Assembly (NCBI RefSeq): GCF_003148665.1
Contig: NZ_QGGQ01000007.1
Location: 174,537 to 238,536 of the forward strand
Length of the DNA stretch: 64,000 nucleotides
Direction of reading: 5' to 3'
Origin: Maribacter polysiphoniae
GTDB lineage: Bacteria > Bacteroidota > Bacteroidia > Flavobacteriales > Flavobacteriaceae
The notes beneath the pieces were generated by a model, which saw only the letters and a list, made by a program, of their open reading frames with translations, ran no database searches and was not told where the DNA came from. The stretch's first letter is position 1, and every line of letters starts with the position of its first letter. Shown here piece after piece: positions 55,845 through 64,000 of the stretch. Position numbers and translations under genes: made by a program.

Positions 55845-56803
55845 AAATATTAATTTTTGCCTTCTTAATTTTTTTATCGATTCATTTAAATGCGCAGACG
55901 AATTCATTTCCATCATCAGGGAATGTTGGAATAGGAACTACCACTCCTTCTGGAAAGTTAGAAATTCAAGGTGGAAGTGGAGAACAAGCACAAGGACAGA
56001 TACTTCTGGTAGGCAACGGACAAAGTGGCCCTGGAGACGCCTATATCAGTTTTTATGAAGGTGACGAGGCCAATTCCAAATGGTCTGTTGGGGTAAAGGA
56101 TAATGACAATGTGTTTTCCATTTCCAATGGACTGACCATGGATGCTTCTCCTAAATTAGTTATAAAAGATATTTCGGGAAATGTTGGGATTGGAACTACG
56201 AATCCTACAGGTAAACTTCAAGTGCAAGGTGATAGTGGTGAACAATCTCAAGGCCAAATCCATATAATTGGTAATGGGCAAAGTGGGCCGGGAGACGCCT
56301 ACATAAGTTTTTATGAAGGTGTCGAGGCTAATTCCAAATGGTCCGTTGGGGTAAAGGATAATGACAATGCATTTTCCATTTCCCATGGACTGACCATGGA
56401 TGCTGCCCCAAAATTAGTCATTTCGGATGTTACCGGAAATATTGGGATAGGCACATCAAATCCAGGCATCTGGAAACTAGCTGTGAAAGGCAAAATCCGT
56501 GCCGAGGAAATTAAAGTAGAGACCGGCTGGGCCGATTACGTTTTCAAGGATGACTACAATCTCCCTACTTTGGAAGAAGTAGAAAAACACATCAATGAAA
56601 AAGGTCATTTGATCAATATTCCTTCAGCTAAGGAAGTGGAGACAAATGGTATTGAATTGGGTGAAATGAACAAATTGCTTCTGGAGAAGATTGAGGAGTT
56701 GACGCTTTATACCTTGCAACAGGAGCAAAAATTATTCAGACAAGAAGAGCGATTATTAAAATTGGAAGGCAAACTTCGTTTATTAATGACTAAAAATGAC
56801 TAA
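55841..56803 (+). CDS. Secreted fibre-like protein 4 with internal tandem head repeat (type A module)
   Basis: 320 residues, signal peptide to about residue 19 (LNA|QT). The head is made of two tandem copies of an 86-residue unit (SGEQ-QGQI, GNGQSGPGDAYISFYEG, SNGLTMDA-PKLVI), so it grew by duplication. A third GIGTSNPGIWKLAVKGKI collar leads into the type A module and coiled coil. It overlaps its neighbours on both sides, so the array is one transcript. Confidence 0.75.
   Translation: MKILIFAFLIFLSIHLNAQTNSFPSSGNVGIGTTTPSGKLEIQGGSGEQAQGQILLVGNGQSGPGDAYISFYEGDEANSKWSVGVKDNDNVFSISNGLTMDASPKLVIKDISGNVGIGTTNPTGKLQVQGDSGEQSQGQIHIIGNGQSGPGDAYISFYEGVEANSKWSVGVKDNDNAFSISHGLTMDAAPKLVISDVTGNIGIGTSNPGIWKLAVKGKIRAEEIKVETGWADYVFKDDYNLPTLEEVEKHINEKGHLINIPSAKEVETNGIELGEMNKLLLEKIEELTLYTLQQEQKLFRQEERLLKLEGKLRLLMTKND
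55919..56434 (+). repeat. Two tandem 258-bp repeats encoding the head of fibre protein 4
   Basis: Matching landmarks are spaced exactly 258 bp apart (for example CAAAGTGG at 56021 and 56279), and the two units translate to clearly homologous 86-residue blocks with a few differences. Confidence 0.8.
56473..56702 (+). repeat. Type A fibre module, copy 3
   Basis: About 230 bp, very similar to copies 1 and 2 but with more silent changes. Confidence 0.75.
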
Positions 56804-56804
56804 A

Positions 56805-57794
56805 ATGAAGAATTTATTGTTACTGATAACCATTTTGTTTTTCGGTTTGGATTCCCAGGCGCAGTATAGCTATAACGGATCTGATAAACATACTTTTACC
56901 ACCACTCACGGCAAATTAGAAATTGGGCCATGGAATTCATCATTTGGCCATATTTATACCGATAGGCCGAAGATAATATTCAATAAACCTGTTTATACTA
57001 CGGCCAATACGTTTAGTTCCTATGATAATGACTTAATTCTCCAAACAGAGGGAAATACCAGGATGGTCATTAATGATGATACCGGTCGTGTGGGAATTGG
57101 GACAAGTACTCCTACGAATCCATTACATATAACTAGTACAGGTAGGACTGGGGTGAGAATTGGAGGTCCAAATAATTCATCTGGGGCTATTGCGGATTTG
57201 ATATTTAGTCCTGTGGACGCAGGTATAGTCGGGAATTCAAAATACTGGTATTTAAGCTTTAGAACAGACTATTGGGCGAATACTCCAGGTGATTTGGTTT
57301 TTTATTCCCACAACGGAGCGAGTTATACGAGTCCATTGATTTTGCAATCCGATGGGGACGTTGCATTGGTTACAGGTAAAGGTGCAGCAAGAAATGGAAA
57401 TGTCGGGATTGGGACCTTATCTCCTGACTCCAAACTCACCGTAAAGGGGAAGATTCATGCTGAGGAGATAAAAGTGGATCTTTCAGTTCCAGCACCTGAT
57501 TATGTCTTTAAGGACGATTACAACCTAAGGTCGCTCGAAGAAACACAAATTTACATCAAGGAAAATGGCCATTTGCCCAACATTCCAACAGCCAAGGAAA
57601 TGGAAGAGAACGGTGTTGAGCTGGGTGTTATGAACATGAAACTTTTGGAAAAGATCGAGGAGTTGACACTTTATACTCTAGAACAACAAAATCGAATACG
57701 AAAGCTAGAGAAGGAATTAGATCAAAAAGAACAAATAAATCTTCTTTTCGAAGAACGGCTACATAAAATAGAAACCTCTCATAAACAAGATTAA
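56805..57794 (+). CDS. Secreted fibre-like protein 5 (type B C-terminal module)
   Basis: 329 residues from the ATG at 56805 (a start at 56796 would add MTK). Signal peptide to about residue 20 (SQA|QY). The head has its own sequence, with GIGTSTPTNPLHIT near 100 and a jelly-roll-like stretch. The collar GIGTLSPDSKLTVKGKI leads to the type B module and a long charged coiled coil (KLEKELDQKEQINLLFEERL). Starts before the previous gene's stop in the longer form. Confidence 0.75.
   Translation: MKNLLLLITILFFGLDSQAQYSYNGSDKHTFTTTHGKLEIGPWNSSFGHIYTDRPKIIFNKPVYTTANTFSSYDNDLILQTEGNTRMVINDDTGRVGIGTSTPTNPLHITSTGRTGVRIGGPNNSSGAIADLIFSPVDAGIVGNSKYWYLSFRTDYWANTPGDLVFYSHNGASYTSPLILQSDGDVALVTGKGAARNGNVGIGTLSPDSKLTVKGKIHAEEIKVDLSVPAPDYVFKDDYNLRSLEETQIYIKENGHLPNIPTAKEMEENGVELGVMNMKLLEKIEELTLYTLEQQNRIRKLEKELDQKEQINLLFEERLHKIETSHKQD
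57429..57665 (+). repeat. Type B fibre module, copy 2
   Basis: About 237 bp, closely similar to 55536-55771. Confidence 0.7.
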
Positions 57795-57796
57795 TT

Positions 57797-58882
57797 ATGA
57801 AAAAGTTGACCTTAATACTGTTCCTTATTTCAGCGTTGACGGCTAATGCCCAAGATTTGACACACAATAATAGAAAAGTAATCTTAAACTCCGCAAATAG
57901 TATTAGTCTGTTCCAGACAAATTCAACGTCAGGTATTTGGGCCAGTGGAATCATAAATGGCGATAGGTGGGGAATTTTCGAAGATGCCACAAGTTTAAAA
58001 GAAAGATTAACGGTTTTAGCTGGTGGTAATGTTGGTATAGGTACCAATAGTCCCTTAGAGAAGCTTCAAGTGGGGAATTCTTTTGCATTTCATGATGGAG
58101 GGCACAAAGTTCTTGGATTTTTATACAGTTCCTCAGGAACTGATTTGGATACTTCTAAATATGCAGCAGAAATTCGTTTGGACCCAACCTATGGGAATTT
58201 AAGACTGGGTACTTCTCCAGATGTGAATGGAGCTCCTGTTACTAGAATGACTATTGATAAGTTGGGAAGGGTAGCTATCGGAACTACATATACCTCAAAT
58301 GGAGTTTTAACGGTCAATGGAAATGCATCTACTAGCATTCGAATTGAAAACGATGTGAATAGTCAAGAGTCTTCGATTCGCTTTAGAGTCAAAAATGCTT
58401 CTGGGTCGTTCTATCATTCCGATATTTCGTCCTTTTATGATGGCAATAATGGAATTATAGGCATTAAGGCACCACATAATAATACGCCGGGTGTTGGTTA
58501 TGATTTTGTCGTTAACTCATTTGGTAATGTAGGTATAGGAACTACCTCTCCGGATGCCAAACTAGCTGTAAGCGGAGAAATCCATGCTAAAGAAGTTAAA
58601 GTAGATTTAGTTGGCTGGCCAGATTATGTCTTTAAAAAGGACTACAACCTACCCACTTTGGAGGAAGTAGAAAAACACATCACCGAAAAAGGCCATTTGA
58701 TCAATATGCCCTCCGCTGAAAAAGTAGCGGTCAACGGCATTCAATTGGGTGAAATGAACAAGTTGCTCTTGGAAAAGATAGAGGAGTTGACACTTTATAT
58801 ATTGGAGCAGGACAAGCAGATCAAAGCATTGAAAGAACTAGATAAAAGATTGCTTAAAATCGAACAGATGACAAAGGACTAG
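57797..58882 (+). CDS. Secreted fibre-like protein 6 (type A C-terminal module)
   Basis: 361 residues, signal peptide to about residue 18 (ANA|QD). The head has three GIGT-type strand repeats (GIGTNSPLEKLQV near 78, AIGTTYTSNGVLTV near 157, GIGTTSPDAKLAVSGEI near 250). The end is the most diverged type A module (LVGWPDYVFKKDYNLPTL) and a coiled coil. It is the last member of the six-gene array; about 180 bp of spacer precede the RHS gene. Confidence 0.75.
   Translation: MKKLTLILFLISALTANAQDLTHNNRKVILNSANSISLFQTNSTSGIWASGIINGDRWGIFEDATSLKERLTVLAGGNVGIGTNSPLEKLQVGNSFAFHDGGHKVLGFLYSSSGTDLDTSKYAAEIRLDPTYGNLRLGTSPDVNGAPVTRMTIDKLGRVAIGTTYTSNGVLTVNGNASTSIRIENDVNSQESSIRFRVKNASGSFYHSDISSFYDGNNGIIGIKAPHNNTPGVGYDFVVNSFGNVGIGTTSPDAKLAVSGEIHAKEVKVDLVGWPDYVFKKDYNLPTLEEVEKHITEKGHLINMPSAEKVAVNGIQLGEMNKLLLEKIEELTLYILEQDKQIKALKELDKRLLKIEQMTKD
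58559..58789 (+). repeat. Type A fibre module, copy 4 (diverged)
   Basis: About 231 bp with clear but lower similarity to copies 1-3. Confidence 0.65.
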
Positions 58883-59062
58883 TAAGATAAAATTTTAGAA
58901 ATCGATTATTGAAGACCATTAACCGAGGACGGTAATTAGTTGTAGTCCAGCGGGTTGAAATCGAAAAACGGAGGATTAAATCATATATCGGATTAGGACT
59001 GACATGCTATAATTCCAATATAAAAAGAAAAGAATATAATTATAATCATTTTAAGATCAATC

Positions 59063-62000
59063 ATGAAAATACTGTATTTATTTTTTATGTGCGCGGCAAT
59101 CGTGACCGCCCAAGAAACCGACACACCAAAACTGCCACAGATTTTCCCGGTTTCACCAGAAGCTGCATCTTTAGGTAAATATGGGGATTTGCCGGTTAAC
59201 CTTTCGACAGGTAAGATCAACTATTCCGTTCCTCTATATACCATTAAAGTAAAGGATTTTGAATGGCCGATCTACCTATCCTATAACTATTCTGGATTAA
59301 TGGTAGAAGAAGATCCGGGATATACCGGATTGGGTTGGGACTTGATGGCAACCGGGCGGATAACCAGGGATATAAAGGGCATCCCTGATGAAATGGATGT
59401 TGGCAATAATTTCAAGAATAATTCAGTTGTGCCCTATCTCACCGGGGCCTATGATAACTTGCCCTATGAGGATTACGAGGATCAAAGGTTTCTAATTTAT
59501 AATCAAATAGCCGAACTAAATAAAGACGGCCAATACGATAATTACGTAATTTCAGCTGGAGAGGTCAATGGTACGTTTAAAATAAACCACGACAATGAAA
59601 TTGTTTTTCTGAACCATAGAAATTATATCGCTGAAAAGGATTTTGTCATTGATGAAAAAGGAATCAAATATTATTTTGATGAGATAGAATTGGCGGAATA
59701 TAATATTTCATTAGGTTATGATTCTGCACCCATTGAAGTGCCATCAAGTTATCTTCTAACTAAAATAGAACTACCGAATAATGGAGGGGAAATTTTGTTT
59801 GAATATGAACCTTTTAACTATGCAACGGATGTACATTATAAAAAAGTGTGGTCCAATACTGAGGTTACGGGTATTGAGAATCGATTCGACATTACCAATA
59901 CGCAAACGGCGCTCTATACTAGACTATTGAAAAAAATCGTATTCCCGAATGGGGAGGTGAGATTTACAATCACCCCACATGATGAGTCTTTTACAAATCG
60001 ACATGGTCCCGATACGAAAAGGAGTTTTTCGTTGGACGATATTTCAGTTTACAGTGGCAATAATCAAATTCTCAAATATGACTTTGTCTATAATAATGCG
60101 TCGAAAAGTAAAAAATTATTAAAGGAAATCGTAAAATCAAAAAATTCAATCACTGAGCCATTTTATACCTTCGACTATAATAATGAATCTTTTTCAATAA
60201 ATCATGATTACACGACACAAGATTTTTGGGGATATTATAATGGTAAATCTGCGTCTAATTTATTGTTGGCAACTAGGGAAATAGATACAGTGAAAACCAG
60301 ATATGGGGCACTGGAGACCATAACTTATCCTACAGGAGGGAGTACAGTCATCGGCTATGAGCAAAATAAGGTATATAATGAACTAGGGAATACAAGTGTG
60401 ACATGTAGTTATACCCATAACGCTAATAGGATAATTAGGTTGAATGCCGATGAACCCTTTGTACAAAAAAACTTGGATACCACTATAGATGTCGGTGCCT
60501 CACAAATAGTACGGATAGTGATTACTGCCGCTGTTAAAAAAGGTACAACTTCAAATGCCTTGGGTAATGAGGCCAATATAAGTGTAACGGCAAAAAACGC
60601 AAGTGAATTATGTGGTCAATCCGTTATCAGTAATTTCTCACTATCCGCGGATGCGGAGAATTGTGCAAGTTATCCTTCCGGAGTCCCCTGTTGGGATAAT
60701 CTGGTCTTAACTAAAGAAATTACTGGTTTCGCCGAGGATGGAATCATTTATATTTCAGGATCGGTTATGGAATTGGCCAATAAGGAAGCCTATATAGAAT
60801 GTAAAATTTATTACGAAAATATCAAAACTACTTATGGTAATAAAAATGTAGGGGGTATTCGTGTAGCAAGTACGACCGATTGTGATAATCTGGGAAATTG
60901 CTATACCAAAAAGTACAAATACGAAAACCCAAAATTCAATAGATCAAGTGGGGTCATATTAGGAGGAAACCCGAAATTTGAATATAGCACATATCATCAA
61001 AATGAACCGAATCATTCTACAGGTCATAGGATATATAGGTCTGCCAAGAGTAAGACCCCTTTTACCAGTTATCAAGGTTCGCCTGTACTTTACGAACGCG
61101 TTGTAATAGAACAGAACAATGGGGAAAATGGATATACCGTTAACACATATTCCAAAGGAAATACCAATTCAAACCCTGGATTTCCATTTTTAGGGTCAAC
61201 GAATTATGATTGGGAGAAAGGAAAACTACGTACAAGTTGGGTCTACAAGGAAGAAAACGGTTTATACAAACCAATCAGGAAAACAATAAATAAGTATAGT
61301 ACCTTTTACCCCTACGGAATCGGAACAAATAATACTAGAAAGGCGTATGGTATGGCTGTGGGAAGAACGACCTATCGATGGACGGGAATGGGGAGATATG
61401 AAGGTGAACCGAATGATTATGCGGAAGATTACAATACGTACTATGCCCGTGACTATAAATTGGTTCAGACTGTTGTTGAGGATATCATGGAACAGGATAC
61501 GATCACGACTACAATCGATTATGAGTATGACGAACCCTATACGCAGTTAATAGAAAAAATAACGACGAACAGTAAAGGGGAGACCCTAAAACAAAAAGTG
61601 TTCTATCCCTATTCTGTATATGGAAACGGAATCCTTGTCTACCAAAATAGGTTGGCTATTCCTATTCAAACAATGAATTATAAGGTTTTACCTAACAATA
61701 CTGAACAATTATTATCTGCCCAACAGACCTTATATTATAATTCTGGTCTACCGAAAACCATTAGGACCTTAAAAGGGCCTTACCAAGCAACGAATAATCC
61801 TTATCAAGACCGCATTGACTATGATAAGTACGATGCCGAAGGAAACCCGATTGAAGTATCTATATCGAGTGGCCCGCCAATCAGTTACATCTGGGGCTAC
61901 GACAAACAATATCCCGTTGCCAAGGTAGAGAACGCCACCTATGCCGATGTCATTGGCACCGGAATAACCGAATCTGTTTATAACAACAGCGGCACAACGG

Positions 62001-62221
62001 ACAGTGCCATGCGTACGGAGCTCAACAAGATAAGAACCGGTCTCCCGACTGCGATGGTCACGACCTACACCTATGATCCATTGGTGGGTGTCACCAGTAT
62101 CACCGACCCCAAAGGTTATACCATCTACTATTATTATGACGGTTTCAACCGCCTTAAGGAGGTGAAGGATGCAGAAGGTAAGCTGGTAACGGATTACGAG
62201 TACCATTATAAAAACCAATAA
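59063..62221 (+). CDS. Secreted RHS/YD-repeat protein, N-terminal type
   Basis: 1052 residues with a signal peptide (to about residue 15, VTA|QE). It opens with PVSPEAASLGKYGDLPVNLSTGKINYSVPLY, paraphrased here as the conserved first strand block of Bacteroidota RHS proteins, and ends with YD repeats (VTTYTYDPLVGVTSITDPKG, YYYYDGFNRLKEVKDAEGKL). There is no C-terminal toxin domain and no hypervariable tip. The last about 370 bp are visibly more GC-rich than the rest. The next RHS gene starts 5 bp after the stop. It may form a shell-like cage with the following protein. Confidence 0.8.
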   Translation: MKILYLFFMCAAIVTAQETDTPKLPQIFPVSPEAASLGKYGDLPVNLSTGKINYSVPLYTIKVKDFEWPIYLSYNYSGLMVEEDPGYTGLGWDLMATGRITRDIKGIPDEMDVGNNFKNNSVVPYLTGAYDNLPYEDYEDQRFLIYNQIAELNKDGQYDNYVISAGEVNGTFKINHDNEIVFLNHRNYIAEKDFVIDEKGIKYYFDEIELAEYNISLGYDSAPIEVPSSYLLTKIELPNNGGEILFEYEPFNYATDVHYKKVWSNTEVTGIENRFDITNTQTALYTRLLKKIVFPNGEVRFTITPHDESFTNRHGPDTKRSFSLDDISVYSGNNQILKYDFVYNNASKSKKLLKEIVKSKNSITEPFYTFDYNNESFSINHDYTTQDFWGYYNGKSASNLLLATREIDTVKTRYGALETITYPTGGSTVIGYEQNKVYNELGNTSVTCSYTHNANRIIRLNADEPFVQKNLDTTIDVGASQIVRIVITAAVKKGTTSNALGNEANISVTAKNASELCGQSVISNFSLSADAENCASYPSGVPCWDNLVLTKEITGFAEDGIIYISGSVMELANKEAYIECKIYYENIKTTYGNKNVGGIRVASTTDCDNLGNCYTKKYKYENPKFNRSSGVILGGNPKFEYSTYHQNEPNHSTGHRIYRSAKSKTPFTSYQGSPVLYERVVIEQNNGENGYTVNTYSKGNTNSNPGFPFLGSTNYDWEKGKLRTSWVYKEENGLYKPIRKTINKYSTFYPYGIGTNNTRKAYGMAVGRTTYRWTGMGRYEGEPNDYAEDYNTYYARDYKLVQTVVEDIMEQDTITTTIDYEYDEPYTQLIEKITTNSKGETLKQKVFYPYSVYGNGILVYQNRLAIPIQTMNYKVLPNNTEQLLSAQQTLYYNSGLPKTIRTLKGPYQATNNPYQDRIDYDKYDAEGNPIEVSISSGPPISYIWGYDKQYPVAKVENATYADVIGTGITESVYNNSGTTDSAMRTELNKIRTGLPTAMVTTYTYDPLVGVTSITDPKGYTIYYYYDGFNRLKEVKDAEGKLVTDYEYHYKNQ

Positions 62222-62225
62222 GACC

Positions 62226-64000
62226 ATGAAAAACCATATATATACATTAGTAGCAGTGTTGATGGCCAATATGGCAATGGCCCAGACCCAGCCGACCTTG
62301 ACCTTCAGCGGGGAATCATCTGGCGATCATATCGCAACGCAGAGCATCACCCTGTCTCCCGGTTTCCATACCACGAGTTTTTCGGCCAAGATAGTTAGTG
62401 ATGCCTACATTCCGGTGGCCAAGAGCGATGAGAACTATATCTTCACCCGCACCTACCAGAGTGGGATGACCTCGTCATCTGGCATAAGTGAGAACAAGGA
62501 CGTATTGGAGAGCATCAGCTATTTCGATGGTCTTGGCCGTCCCATGCAGCAGATCGGGATAAAGGCTGCCCCGGACAAGGAGGACATCATCACCCATATC
62601 GAATATGACGGTTTCGGGCGTCAGGACAAGGACTGGTTGCCCTACCATGAACCTTCGGGCACCTTGGGCACCTACAGGGGCAACAAGGCCTCGGCTACAC
62701 GTAGCTATTACAAGTCCAACTATGGCTCGGACTTCCCCACCATGGGCAATACCACGGCCAATGCGTATTCGGAGAAGGATTTTGAGCCCTCACCGTTGAA
62801 CCGGGTATTGAAACAGGCGGCCCCGGGTGAGGATTGGAAAATGGAAGGTAGCCATGAGATCGAGTTCGGATACGATACCAATACGACCAATGAGGTACGT
62901 TTGTTCAAGGTCACCACGACCTTCGCCAACAATACCTATACCCCGAGTTTGGTGCAGAGCGGGTATTACACGGCCGGTGAGCTTTACAAGAACATTACCT
63001 ATGACGAGAACCATAGTAGTGGCACCGACCATAGTACTGAGGAGTTCACCGACAAGCAGGGAAGGGTAGTGCTCAAGCGCACCTATGACAGCGGCGCCCA
63101 TGACACGTATTATGTCTATGACGATTTTGGCAACCTCACCTATGTGATACCGCCCAAGGTGACCACTGCCAGCGTAAGTGCAACGGAGCTCAACGAACTC
63201 TGTTACCAGTACAAATACGACCAACGCAACAGGTTGGTGGAGAAGAAAATTCCAGGTAAGGGAACCTCGACGACATGGGAAGAGATTGTGTACAACAAAC
63301 TGGACCAGCCCGTTCTCACCAGGGACCCCAACCTAAGGGTGCAGGGCAAATGGCTCTTTACCAAGTACGATGCCTTTGGCAGGGTGGCCTATACCGGAAC
63401 AATCAACAACGGTGCTTCGAGGATTTCCCTTCAGGGTTCCGCTAACGGTTATACGGGCAATCTTTGGGTAGGACCTGGGACCACCACCATAGATAGCAGA
63501 ACCATAAGCTATAATAACAGTGGGTACCCAAACACTAACTACGGGGAGCTCCATACTGTGAACTATTATGATACCTATGTAGATACCGATGGCTTAAGTG
63601 TACCAAGTACGGTCTTGGGCCAGCCCAAGGCGACCAATACCCAAGGCCTCGCAACGGTAAGCAAAGTAAAGGTCCTTGATACCGGTGATTGGATCACCAG
63701 CATTACGGGTTATGATAAAAAAGGGCGGGCCATCTATACGGCCAGTAAGAACGATTATCTGGTCACCACGGACATCGTAGAGACCGAGCTCGACTTTGGG
63801 GGGAAAGTGGAACAGACAAAGGCCACCCATACCAAGGGCACCAATGCGGCCATTGTTACGGTAGATACCTTTACCTATGACCATATGGGCAGGTTGCTTA
63901 CACAGAAACAAAGTATAAACAACTCAGCACAGGAAACCCTGGTTGATAATACCTATGACGATTTGGGCCAATTGGTACAGAAAGAAGTGGGCGGAGGCCT
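62226..64000 (+). CDS. RHS repeat protein (DUF6443-type N terminus), cut by the window end
   Basis: The frame is open from an ATG at 62226 to the last base, so at least 591 codons are present and the C terminus is missing. A signal peptide (to about residue 19, AMA|QT) is followed by SISYFDGLGRPMQQIGIKA near 100, the DUF6443 hallmark of flavobacterial RHS proteins, and then YD repeats (YDQRNRLVEKKIPGKG, YDAFGRVAYTG, YDHMGRLL, YDDLGQLV). Codons are far more GC-rich than upstream genes. In such proteins a polymorphic C-terminal toxin tip and an immunity gene usually follow; they would lie beyond the window. Confidence 0.85.
   Translation, partial: MKNHIYTLVAVLMANMAMAQTQPTLTFSGESSGDHIATQSITLSPGFHTTSFSAKIVSDAYIPVAKSDENYIFTRTYQSGMTSSSGISENKDVLESISYFDGLGRPMQQIGIKAAPDKEDIITHIEYDGFGRQDKDWLPYHEPSGTLGTYRGNKASATRSYYKSNYGSDFPTMGNTTANAYSEKDFEPSPLNRVLKQAAPGEDWKMEGSHEIEFGYDTNTTNEVRLFKVTTTFANNTYTPSLVQSGYYTAGELYKNITYDENHSSGTDHSTEEFTDKQGRVVLKRTYDSGAHDTYYVYDDFGNLTYVIPPKVTTASVSATELNELCYQYKYDQRNRLVEKKIPGKGTSTTWEEIVYNKLDQPVLTRDPNLRVQGKWLFTKYDAFGRVAYTGTINNGASRISLQGSANGYTGNLWVGPGTTTIDSRTISYNNSGYPNTNYGELHTVNYYDTYVDTDGLSVPSTVLGQPKATNTQGLATVSKVKVLDTGDWITSITGYDKKGRAIYTASKNDYLVTTDIVETELDFGGKVEQTKATHTKGTNAAIVTVDTFTYDHMGRLLTQKQSINNSAQETLVDNTYDDLGQLVQKEVGGG

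Noticed and set aside
53623..58789. CRISPR or other short regularly spaced array
   Set aside because: The repeats are about 230 bp, lie inside coding sequence and are in frame, so they are protein modules.
52979..58882. Prophage tail-fibre module
   Set aside because: The fibre-like genes all have signal peptides, and there are no capsid, terminase, baseplate or lysis genes nearby, so a prophage is unlikely.
59063..64000. Teneurin-like or Tc toxin cluster
   Set aside because: There is no TcdA/TcdB partner, and the N-terminal and DUF6443 features match ordinary Bacteroidota RHS proteins.

Overview
The window looks like the chromosome of a marine, alga-associated member of the Flavobacteriaceae (Zobellia/Maribacter/Arenibacter-like). 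The signs are low GC, A-rich translation starts, a SusC/SusD pair, five formylglycine-type sulfatase loci (four intact, one decayed), secreted glycoside hydrolases and Bacteroidota-style fibre and RHS proteins. The genus is an inference; no rRNA or tRNA gene was seen.

Region 1 (0-9.2 kb) holds a di-haem cytochrome c peroxidase-like protein, a tandem SGNH hydrolase, a GH28 lipoprotein and, on the minus strand, an operon of a small secreted protein, an S1-type sulfatase and a GH31 glycosidase. Region 2 (9.7-16.4 kb) is a plus-strand operon-like run: Tat-exported Gfo/Idh/MocA oxidoreductase, DUF1080 lipoprotein, NagA-like deacetylase with a signal-like N terminus, an Nramp-fold transporter lacking the metal-site motifs, NagB, and a second Gfo/Idh/MocA enzyme. 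It suggests oxidative cleavage and use of an N-acetylhexosamine glycoside.

Region 3 (17.7-46.1 kb) is a polysaccharide utilisation locus that I read as carrageenan- or anhydrogalactose-type. It has an AraC regulator, an enolase-superfamily cycloisomerase, an aldehyde dehydrogenase, a KDPG-type aldolase and a KDG-type kinase (the 3,6-anhydrogalactose route), plus SusC/SusD, an SMP-30 protein, GH127, a sugar MFS porter, a VCBS/ASPIC protein, three sulfatases and a GH42/GH167-like glycosidase. Several decayed gene fragments lie inside. The whole block is flanked by two perfect 98-bp direct repeats carrying tandem 12-bp motifs, which look like attachment sites of a lost or trans-acting integrase. 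No endo-acting carrageenase is visible in the window.

Region 4 (46.4-52.6 kb, minus strand) is a compact six-gene type II secretion/type IV pilus-like operon (pseudopilin, prepilin peptidase, GspE, secretin, fused PilM/PilN-like, PilO/GspM-like) with no GspF platform gene. Region 5 (53.0-58.9 kb, plus) is a tandem array of six secreted fibre-like proteins with variable heads and two alternating kinds of near-identical C-terminal coiled-coil modules. Region 6 (59.1-64.0 kb) has two consecutive RHS/YD-repeat proteins, the second cut by the window edge, with an abrupt rise in GC beginning near the 3' end of the first.
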